This document shows, in pieces, positions 1 through 7,022 of a DNA stretch of 23,717 bases. Under the pieces are notes generated by a model that searched no databases, was not told the origin of the DNA, and was given only the letters and a program-made list of their open reading frames with translations. Numbering within the stretch: the stretch's first letter is position 1; every line of letters starts with the position of its first letter. This DNA comes from Euprymna scolopes (taxonomy: Eukaryota; Mollusca; Cephalopoda; Sepiida; Sepiolidae): positions 26,033,823 through 26,057,539 of the forward strand of contig CM044517.1 of assembly GCA_024364805.1 (NCBI GenBank). Direction: 5' to 3'. Both the position numbers and the translations under genes were made by a program.

Positions 1-237
1 AAACTGTCATGGGAAAGATTCGCGCATGCACAGTCATGAAACATTTGATAACGGATAAAAATTCGAGATGACCCCCAAGTACTATTTTCAATTTGACTCC
101 TTTTTATCTGATGAAAACTGATTAAAATTGTTCCACATGTATGAATACCCTATAAACCAAATTTCAAATCTGTAGATCAAAAACGTTAAGAATTGTTTTA
201 ACACACACACATTTTTTCACTTTTGTAAATATATAGA
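1..237 (-). mobile_element. Helitron 5' terminal part, cut by the window edge
   Basis: Read on the minus strand from 237 the sequence begins TCTATATATTTACAAAAGTG and passes into a short GT-rich stretch (GTGTGTGTGTT). This is the form of Helitron 5' ends: a TC start followed by an AT-rich stretch and a (GT/CTGT)n segment. The base before the start is A on that strand and the element starts with T, as expected for A^T insertion. The start closely resembles that of the element at 22322. No CTAG-type 3' end lies between 1 and 237, so the element should continue left of the window. No coding sequence is visible. Confidence 0.55.
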
Positions 238-1185
238 TATGACATGACAATGTATTCTTACTTTGTGAAATCCTTTATTAATTATTCCTTGTAAAACCAT
301 AATTATTACACGGCACCAATGTTCATAAATAAATGCTTCTCGGTATTACATAAATGTAAAGATATAATGCCGGCTGTTTCTATTCTTTTGTAGACAAGCA
401 TTAAACTTCGAAATGCCATATATATATATATATATTAATTGATTTTGGTTAAAACAAAACCTTACACTGCTGGTTGTAATAATAAATTATAAATATCTAT
501 TTTAAACTACCAGTAAATCTACCATCTATAGATTACCCAGCCACGGGTTTGTTTTTATGTTTGAGAAAATTTACCCACATGTTTTTTTTTTTAACGGTAA
601 TAAAAGTTTTTTAGTTAAATGTTTAGAGATTTATAAATAAGCGAAATCGGAATCGGTAATTATATCGAAATCGGTAATTAAGTAGAGAATCGGTAATTGT
701 ATCGGAATCGGGAATTTAGTAGAGAATTAATAACTGCATCGGAATCGGCAAAAATATTGAAATCGCCGCATCATTACCCATCGTCACGAAGTTGTGTCAT
801 TCTCAGCTTCCCCCTCATTAATTTTTATCCTCGAGTGGTTATTTATCCTTGACACGTAGTTACTCTTAGTATAAAACTACTTTTCATTTATTTTTTAAAC
901 TCATCCTACAATTGTCAAAACAATTTAATTATTTTTTTGTAAGGGATATATTTCAGACTGTTTTGTCCATATTTTCTTGTCTCAAATTTCGTTAGAAATA
1001 ATTCTGATACTTTTAGCTTAGGTAGATTTTAGCTGTGGAGAAAATCCAACTTACCACAATTAAGCATTTTGTGTTGGAATCACAATTTTTAAAAAAATTG
1101 GTCAGTCCTTATTTTTCTTTAATCGACTCAGAACAGAACAAATGTAGTATCATGATAGATACTGCAATTTGCTCTTAGATAATAA
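238..1185. other. AT-rich non-coding stretch
   Basis: No gene is visible. It holds a short (TA)n run near 419-436, a poly-T run near 582-592, and a decayed 18-19 bp tandem array at 642-767 (listed separately). The remainder is unassigned AT-rich DNA with stops in every frame. Confidence 0.6.
642..767. repeat. Degenerate 18-19 bp tandem array (ATCGGTAATT core)
   Basis: About seven diverged units of 18-21 bp share the core ATCGGTAATT or ATCGGAATCGG, with alternate units beginning AGTAGAGAAT. CpG-containing TCGG motifs recur along the array in otherwise AT-rich DNA. It is not a recognised family. Confidence 0.65.
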
Positions 1186-1560
1186 ATAGTATGGGTGTAC
1201 GGCGTTGCCCGGGTGTTTGGAGGTGTGAGTGGAGGAAAAAAAATGAAAAAAATGGTACTAGGCAGGCTGTACCGCGAAAGAGGTAAAGAACGTGAAAAAA
1301 AAGGAATTTTCTCCTGCGCCCATCACCAAACCGGAAGTGGTGAATGGTTAATTTAGGCTAGTCAATCGAAAAGAGGAGAAAATTTCGAAAACATTGCGAA
1401 AAAAGCGACCCCTCCTTGTAGAAAAGTGCCCAGTTGAGAGTAAAGGAATTTATGTTTTTAGCCAATTTTTCGATATTTGTCGTCCGAAGGGGGAACTCCA
1501 GAACGATCCCAATTTCATGAAAATCCGTTGCTTCTGTCTAAAGTTTTAAGCAGACATACA
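1186..1560 (-). mobile_element. Helitron 3' fragment
   Basis: On the minus strand the segment ends with CCAAACACCCGGGCAACGCC followed by GTACACCCATACTAT. This matches the 3' terminus of the Helitron at 22322-22784 (hairpin, then CCCATGCTAG), except that the final CTAG is here CTAT. The interior differs from that element, so this is either a different non-autonomous family sharing the 3' end or a rearranged copy. A TCTA-type 5' start could not be found. The 5' limit near 1560 is approximate. No protein is encoded. Confidence 0.55.
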
Positions 1561-1574
1561 TGCATAAATACATA

Positions 1575-1618
1575 CATACTGTTATATAATTATAATCATA
1601 CTGTTATATAATTATAAG
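1575..1618. repeat. 22 bp direct duplication
   Basis: Two nearly identical 22 bp units (CATACTGTTATATAATTATA plus two bases) lie head to tail at 1575-1596 and 1597-1618, next to a short (ATAC)n-like stretch. Confidence 0.75.
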
Positions 1619-1767
1619 GAAGGTGTAAAGTCTTTATAGAATATTTAAAAGTCGAGCACGCATAATCCGTATTTGTTATTTTGTGCTTGTTTTGTTTTAT
1701 AACTTGTCAGCGAGGAAGTTTGAAAATGAGGGAATAACGAGATATACAGAGAGAAGAGAGAGTAGGG

Positions 1768-1770
<3 letters not shown>

Positions 1771-1804
<34 letters not shown>
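1771..1804 (+). repeat. (GA)n microsatellite
   Basis: An essentially pure GA dinucleotide run preceded by a GA-rich lead-in. It is opposed by a (CT)n run at 2168-2232, so the two could pair across the 360 bp between them. Confidence 0.95.
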
Positions 1805-1806
<2 letters not shown>

Positions 1807-2167
1807 GTGGATATGAACAGAAAGGGACGGTCAGCCCCAACTATTAATGAACTACGGCGACAATTCCCCTTTGCTGACACCACAGTAAACACACCCGGGA
1901 TAAGACCCCTTCCCCTCTCCTCTGCCATGGGCAGTGGAGGAACAGGAAACGGATCTTTTTGGGGCCTTCTTCCTCTTTGGGGTCCGACCAGCGACGGAGC
2001 TAGACTCACTAACGAAGGAAACCACGAGCATATTCTGTGGATTATACTTATGCGACAGCAACATGGAAGAAGAATTGCGGCCGAAATGAGAAGCAAACAA
2101 AACAAGACAGTATACCAAAGGCGCGTTTAGAATAAAGTCGGCGAACAGTAAGCTACCGTTTTGCTAT
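1805..2167. other. GC-richer unique segment, no gene called
   Basis: This 360 bp block is clearly richer in GC than its surroundings and contains several CpGs and CCCGGG. It is open on both strands: a 107-codon frame runs on plus from 1807, and 132- and 88-codon frames run on minus. None gives a recognisable domain, and the minus frames owe much of their length to the GA/CT arrays. An AATAAA lies just after the plus-strand stop at 2128-2130. It could be a first exon, a promoter or CpG-rich segment, or an old repeat. The sequence alone does not decide. Confidence 0.4.
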
Positions 2168-2232
2168 TCTCTCTCTCTCTCTCTCTCTCTCTCCTCTCCT
2201 CTCTCTCTCTCTCTCGCTCTCTCTCTCTCTTT
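2168..2232 (+). repeat. (CT)n microsatellite
   Basis: A CT dinucleotide run with a few C insertions and one CG interruption. It is the inverse complement of the GA run at 1771-1804. Confidence 0.95.
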
Positions 2233-2670
2233 TACTCTCATCCGTCCACGCTGAACACTGAACTTGATGTAATGAACATTTTCTTTGCTTTATAAAATAC
2301 GGACGATGTTTTTTTACTCGACTCCATTAATTACATAAGAAGAGAACAAAATTTCCTTCCCAAAAGGTCCTTCATTTTTTTTTTGCTATTTTATTCTATA
2401 TGTTTTTTATTTTATTTTATTTTATTTTCTCAAACCCCCCATTATTTAGCTAATGTTAGCCCTTAAATAAAATTTATAAAATTTCATTTTGCGTTCGTCT
2501 TGTTATTTCATGAATCCTGCTGTCCTATATATATTTTGTCGGTGTCCTGAGACAAGATATTCCATCCCCTCCCATTTACCTCTTTTCGTCATTTTTTTTT
2601 TGTCTTATTTTTTTTCTATTGTTGCACCTATTTGTCCCTCGCCGTTCCCAGCATATTCCAATGCGTAACA
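2233..2670. other. AT-rich stretch with poly-T and TTTTA repeats
   Basis: No gene is visible. It contains poly-T runs, a (TTTTA)n array near 2403-2427 and scattered AATAAA motifs. Nothing else could be assigned. Confidence 0.6.
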
Positions 2671-2723
2671 ATACATACATACATACATACATACATACAT
2701 ACATACATACATACATACATACA
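2671..2723 (+). repeat. (ATAC)n tetranucleotide microsatellite
   Basis: About 13 uninterrupted units of ATAC. Confidence 0.97.
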
Positions 2724-2851
2724 AATAGACAGGTGAGATTTATATCATAGAAGATGGCAAAGAAAACCTTATTGTAGTTTAGATACAATTTGTGTTAATT
2801 GTAGGATCTAGTGCAACCTGATCACTATTAGTAGACTCCGTTTTTTTAATA

Positions 2852-3638
2852 CTACCAGGGTTACCCGGCGTTGTCTGGGATTGAATGATGATCAACGAAT
2901 GTTTCACACTCCCATATTTTATTGTCAATCAAAGTGTTCAATCAAATCTATTGATTACCTGCTCTACTAAGGAACTCGTCACGGTGCACCGGGAAGAAAG
3001 CTTCACATGAATCTCGGAGTGACTAAGTCCACAATATGGTGTAGTCCACATTTCATTGTAGAAAATCTACTGTTGATTTTATATTATTTTTATATATAAT
3101 GGCTTAACTTAAAGTTTAAAATGCAAAAGCCAAGTATCATGCTTCAGTTGTGCTATAAACAGAGACATTCATATCGAACGCGTCCTCGTCATATCAAAAA
3201 AAAACTACTGTTGATTTTATATGTCTGGCATGCACTGCTTGTGCGGTGATAATGATTTGAATTAAAGGTTAAAATGGAAGAGTCAAGTATAATTAGAAAG
3301 CGCCCCTGTCATATCAAAGAACCTACAGTTGATTTTACATGTTGGGCCTTTTGGCGTGTGTGCAAATAAAACTTCTCAAATACACTTGTGATGTTAGGCT
3401 GTGTAAGGTGTTAACTTTGGTCAAAATCGCCTGTTTCTTCTTTCATCGGATTATTTCGATTATCGATAATTGTAGAACACATTCCGATGCAAAATCTCTC
3501 TGAGAACACTGCCAGGCATATAAAGTAGGTTCCTGTGAAAAATCATAAAAATCGAACGGGCCGTTTTCGATTGTATATAGAACGAACTCACAGACACACA
3601 GACATACAGACAAAGAGTCTTTCATATGATAGTAGAGA
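2852..3638 (-). mobile_element. Non-autonomous Helitron, family 3, apparently end to end (787 bp)
   Basis: On the minus strand it starts TCTCTACTATCATATGAAAG, the classic Helitron 5' start, followed by a CTGT-rich stretch. It ends with a CCCAGACAACGCCGGG hairpin and then GTAG, where the sister copy has CTAG. The flanking bases are A before and T after, as in A^T insertion without target duplication. A second copy lies at 17913-19007, and both share the blocks near the 3' end and the internal TACTGTTGATTTT segments. No Rep/helicase coding region is present, so it would depend on an autonomous partner. The single-base difference in the 3' CTRR signal suggests age. Confidence 0.8.
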
Positions 3639-4409
3639 TAAAGATAAAGATTCCTGAAATGATGCCGAACATTTTAAATGTCAACAGCCTCAATTCTGTT
3701 AGGACTTATCGAAACTGGCGTAACTTTAATTTCATTTGAACGTTTTTAATGTATTCGATTTAGGAAAAAAACAAGTGAAGTATGCATGGTTCCCCGTGAA
3801 TGCACAGTGAATGAGACATCAAAATATGACTAAGTGTAGCATTTGCCCCACCCCCATTTGGTCCCCAAAGTCCCCAAAGTCTCCAGAGGTCGTCAAATCC
3901 TGGTGAAAATGAACAAACGGTGCAGTTTTAGGCCTTAACATATGTAAATTTGAGTTCTGCACCATGCAAAAAAAGAAATGACTAAGTCCATCATTTGCCC
4001 CCCGCCATTTAGCCCCCTAAAGTCCCCAAGTCCTTAACATATTTAAATTTGAGTTCAGCACCAAGCAAAAGTGATAAATAAAATTTGGACAAATATGGTA
4101 AAATAATCCCAAAAAATGACTGTTTTATTAGCACTAAAAGAGCCTCTGATGCACACTCAAAAGTTATCGCGAAGCATAGAAATACAAAATTATATAGAAA
4201 TCATCATTTTTTTTTTTTTTAATAAACACAAAAGTGTCAATTTTAGCCATTTTAACCCGAAAAGCACCCATAGGGAACAACCGAAGTTTTTTTTTTCCGG
4301 AAGATCCGTTCTGTTACTTTTTTACTCATATCATGTTTAATGTTTGTGCAACATTTCCGAAAATTCCAAGGCGTAGTTATTGAGAAAAGTGCGGGCAGAC
4401 GAACGGATG
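3639..4409. other. AT-rich stretch with a decayed direct duplication
   Basis: No gene is visible. The main feature is the duplication at 3827-4070 (separate entry). From about 4340 to 4409 the sequence (CCAAGGCGTAGTTATTGAG, then a GCAGACGAACGG motif) resembles Helitron edges elsewhere in the window, but no end can be placed. Confidence 0.5.
3827..4070 (+). repeat. Diverged direct repeat, two units, period about 152 bp
   Basis: Unit 1 (3827-3976) and unit 2 (3979-4070) both begin TGACTAAGT, contain CATTTGCCCC and AAAGTCCCCAAGTC, and end CCTTAACATATGTAAATTTG followed by GAGTTC(T/A)GCACCA(T/A)GCAAAA. Unit 2 is shorter because the middle of unit 1, with its AACAAACGGTGCAG stretch, is missing. 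The family was not recognised. Confidence 0.8.
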
Positions 4410-4559
4410 AACAAACGTAGATTCCATGAGCAAAGCTTCTTTCTTAGAACTGCACGCCAGTGGAACTCTCTGCCGTTTGCCTGTTTCCCACCTGACTACA
4501 ACATGGACGTTTTCAAGTCCAACATAAACAAACTCCTGACAAACCGCCCCCTTAAGTAA
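4410..4559 (+). pseudogene. LINE ORF2 C-terminus, 5'-truncated copy
   Basis: A 49-codon frame ending in TAA at 4557-4559 reads FFLRTARQWNSLP, then CFPPDYNMDVFKSNINKLL. The (F)F-x-R-T-A-R-x-W-N-S-L-P motif followed by CFP...FK..IN..L is the well-known extreme C-terminus of reverse-transcriptase proteins of jockey/CR1-type non-LTR retrotransposons. The reverse transcriptase and endonuclease domains are absent, as expected for a 5'-truncated insertion. There is no start codon and no host function. The frame is intact over its short length, so the insertion is not extremely old. It is related to, but clearly diverged from, the tails at 16568 and 17237. The exact clade cannot be settled without a tree. 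Confidence 0.75.
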
Positions 4560-4690
4560 GACACTCTATCAAAACCCCCAATACTAATGATTACTACAAT
4601 ACTATCTCATTGATTACTATACACGCAATAACCCTTATCCATGAGTGGCCTTCGGGCCTTGATAAGTGGTGAACCCCATTTAAAAAAAAA
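4560..4690 (+). mobile_element. LINE 3' UTR, terminal hairpin and A-tail
   Basis: This segment directly follows the stop of the LINE C-terminal frame. Near its end is a perfect short hairpin, GGCC-TTCG-GGCC (4647-4658), with a UUCG tetraloop at RNA level, then GATAAGTGGTGAACCCC and an A-run at about 4682-4690. Short hairpins near the 3' end are used by some non-LTR reverse transcriptases to recognise their own RNA. That role here is inference. Confidence 0.65.
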
Positions 4691-5543
4691 GACAGGGGTG
4701 AATTTACAGGTCCACCCTCTTTTTGTCAGGGGGACTAATTATAATTTCTCATAGTATAAACAATTAAATTTTCAAATAGGCTAGCCCGTCGACACTCGAG
4801 TATGAATTCTGATATTAACAATGTTTATGGTTTTTGGTAGAGCCTTAATAAAGTTCTGGTCAACCTTTGGTTATATGTTTTAAACTCAACGAGGCCAAAG
4901 TTAGAGACGAAATCACCTTTTCATGTGAAGAAACGCTTGATGGTCACTATGGATTTGGACACATTTCTTTTTTAAATACTATTACTTAATTTCCATGAGA
5001 CAGAATAGATGAAGTTAGTATCGAAACAGACACTACACTTTGCTTCTAGTTATCAATGAAAACTCCGCGTCTTTCCTCGAGGGGGAATGTAAATGTTTGT
5101 CAGTCAGACTTGGCAGATTTTCTGGCAGATCTTCATATTTTTTTTCAAATTCGCGCTGGTGTGTCTAGCCAAAATTTTCTCAAATTAAACTATTAATTCA
5201 ATGATGAAAATATTCTTCCAATTAACGGATCAAATGAGATTATCCAGATATGAATCCGTTAACATTTTCTCAGATGTAAATATTTAACGCTTCTCTAAAT
5301 CGAACATAACGTGTCAGTTGGAAAACAATTTCTGCGTATTGGCACGTAAAAACTCTGCAAGATTTCCTCCTCTCTCTCTCTCTTCTCCTCCCTCCTTTCT
5401 TTTGGAATATTTAGTCCTCCCTCTCTATCTCTTTTTTCTCCCTCTTTTAATATGTGCCGCAGTCTTATTGTTGTGTGCTCAGTCGCAAAAGAGACAAGGA
5501 ATAGAAAAGAATTTAAACTTGCTTTATTTGTACAATTTTTTTC
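4691..5543. other. AT-rich unassigned stretch
   Basis: No gene is visible. An 89-codon plus-strand frame at 5318-5587 is low-complexity (CT-rich stretch near 5367-5440) and runs into 26 bp repeats, so it is not called. A (CT)-rich run is the only compositional feature. Confidence 0.5.
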
Positions 5544-5622
5544 TTTATATTGAGAGGGGGAGGGACATCTTTATATTGGGAGGGTGAGAGACATCTTTAT
5601 ATTGGCATGGTGAGGGACAATC
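5544..5622 (+). repeat. 26 bp tandem repeat, three units
   Basis: Three units begin TTTATATTG at 5544, 5570 and 5596, with lengths 26, 26 and 27 bp. Each has a G-rich middle and ends GGGACATC, GAGACATC or GGGACAATC. The third unit overlaps the distal end of the mariner-derived sequence, so the array probably grew from that element's terminal region. Confidence 0.85.
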
Positions 5623-6003
5623 TTAATGTCCATCTTGGTCTAATAGTCTGTGACAAGGATGAAGTCCACTGAGCACCTTTGCGCAAATCTTCTGCATCGT
5701 CAGTTCCTCGCGAATAATTGGGTGTGCAGTTCACATCAAACTGTGCAGGTATTGTCTTTATAGACACACGATGGTCCTTATCCATGGAATTATTTATTTG
5801 GCCAACCAACTCTAGTGTTCTGACTTCCTTACTCCTCCCACACCTCTCATCATCCCTCACAGACTCACTGTCTTCCTTGAATCTCTTATGTCCCTCCAAA
5901 ATTGATGCTCGGGTCATGAAAGAGAGTCCAAAAGCAGTCTGAAGCATTTTATACGTTTCTTTCGCATTTACTTCCAATTTTAAAACAGAATTTTATTGCA
6001 TAT
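5597..6003 (-). pseudogene. Decayed mariner-family (GVQW3/Mos-like) transposase, N-terminal part
   Basis: The minus-strand frame starting at 5977 reads ETYKMLQTAFGLSFMTRASI, then a HKRFKEDSESVRDDERCGRS block and MDKDHRVSIKTIPAQFDV. This matches the N-terminal helix-turn-helix region (HTH_48 plus the following HTH) of mariner transposases, the family annotated as GVQW3-like in many animal genomes. Normal members are about 340-350 residues; only about 90-100 residues of DNA-binding region survive here. Just upstream, IKFCFKIGSK in a neighbouring frame continues the family N-terminus, showing a frameshift near residue 1 of the called frame. Downstream, REELTMQKICAK reappears in another frame, a second frameshift. 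After that the sequence jumps to unrelated terminal DNA, so the DDD/E catalytic domain is deleted. It is a DNA transposon relic with no activity expected. Confidence 0.85.
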
Positions 6004-6166
6004 CGTGCTTTTAAAGTGTCTTCACCTCATATTTGTAACATAAAGAAAAAAATCAAATGTTTAGGAACTATTTTCTAAAGCATTTTCTATATTTATTTAT
6101 TTAGCTGAGGGATATAACTGTTTCCCGCTTGTTGTTTTTTTTATGAATATTAACGAAGATGTTCAG

Positions 6167-6222
6167 GTGACGACGCCTAAGTGTTTAACCATTCGAGCTT
6201 GGATGTGCCAGGTTCTAATCCA
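6167..6222 (+). mobile_element. tRNA-like SINE head fragment
   Basis: GCCTAAGTGTTTAACCATTC resembles a Pol III A box region, and GGTTCTAATCC, about 25 bp further, resembles a B box (GGTTCRANTCC). The head resembles that of the segment at 6289 (AAGTG..GAACG.CTCGAGCT). The SINE body is missing. Confidence 0.5.
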
Positions 6223-6288
6223 TTAAAAAAGAAAGCAAATATATATCTTATATTTTTTGTAATATTTTCTATATTTGTTATTTGGGGA

Positions 6289-6428
6289 GCGACGGAGGTT
6301 AAGTGCTGAACGTCTCGAGCTGTCAGCTTCTTTTCTATTTCGTCCATGGAAACATTTTCACGGTGGATGTTGGCAACCTACACTCCTATAAGGGATTCCT
6401 GTCTTTCTAGACCGAATTATAACTGAAA
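6289..6428 (+). mobile_element. Decayed tRNA-derived SINE
   Basis: It begins with a tRNA-like head (AGGTTAAGTGCTGAACGTCT), with the B box eroded. It then shares a body with the SINE at 12493: a GGATGTTGG(C/T)(A/G)ACCT block, CTCC(T/C)ATA(A/G)G, and CCTTTCTAG or TCTTTCTAGA near the end. No coding capacity. Confidence 0.55.
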
Positions 6429-6538
6429 AGATTCAGAGGAATCTAAAGTTAACAATATAATAATGTGGAACAGACAATATGATTCTGAATTTGATTGCAT
6501 GTTTTATTTCTTCAGCTTGACATTTTTTTTACAAATCT

Positions 6539-6540
<2 letters not shown>

Positions 6541-6582
<42 letters not shown>
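6541..6582 (+). repeat. (TA)21 microsatellite
   Basis: A pure TA run inside the 5' part of the family 1 Helitron. Confidence 0.97.
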
Positions 6583-6586
<4 letters not shown>

Positions 6587-6822
6587 TGTCTGTCTCCATA
6601 ATTTCAAACTGTATCTCCTCCGAAACTAAAAGTCGAAGAGCGCCACTAGGTGCCTCAAATGATTCGACTTTTTACGTACCATTCTTTTATGGGTCTTTAG
6701 CCGGTTAAAATAGTTTTTAAGAGGTCAGAAATTGGTCACAACTGAAAAGAAAATCGTTATGAACTTTTTAAATTCATCTCCATTTATTTTTTAATTTTTA
6801 ATCAGTTCATATGTGCGTCACG

Positions 6823-6893
6823 TTGGTACAGGGGTAACATCATCAGCTTTGAATGCTAGTTTCGGTTTCGATTTCGATTCTAACTGCTCGCAC
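6823..6893 (+). other. tRNA-like (Pol III A/B box) segment inside Helitron
   Basis: GTTGGTACAGGGGTAAC resembles a D-arm/A-box. AGCTTTGAATGCT resembles an anticodon arm with a TTTGAAT loop, as in tRNA-Gln. GGTTTCGATTCT resembles a B box (GGTTCGATTCC) with one inserted base. The order and spacing are tRNA-like but the acceptor stem is not paired, so this is tRNA-derived rather than a tRNA gene. The same segment is in the minus-strand copy at about 23147-23221. Confidence 0.5.
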
Positions 6894-7022
6894 CCAAATA
6901 TGTATTTTTTTTAACTTTTGAAATCATGACTCTGTAAAAATATCTATAAAATCTGGATTAATTAAAATATCATATTTTCGCGTGTATTACGCCCGGGCAA
7001 ATCTGCTCCCACCCCTCGCTAG

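Larger units (their letters stand above)
6536..7022 (+). mobile_element. Non-autonomous Helitron, family 1, with internal (TA)n and tRNA-like segment (487 bp)
   Basis: It starts TCTTG after an A, runs into (TA)21, then ATGTCTGTCTGTCTCC, and ends CCCGGGCAAATCTGC...CGCTAG followed by T. The reverse complement aligns along its length with the element at 23014-23472, including the CAGTTTGAAATTAT-like, AAAGACCCATAAAAGAATGG and GAACTGATTAAAAATT blocks. This defines a family. An internal stretch at about 6823-6893 is tRNA-like (separate entry). The 5' start is less secure than the 3' end because the (TA)n array has replaced the expected start region. No protein is encoded. Confidence 0.75.

Noticed and set aside
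1707-2118. Overlapping open frames on both strands (132, 107 and 88 codons) as a gene
   Set aside because: The minus frames are stretched by the GA/CT arrays, the frames overlap on opposite strands, and no domain is recognisable.
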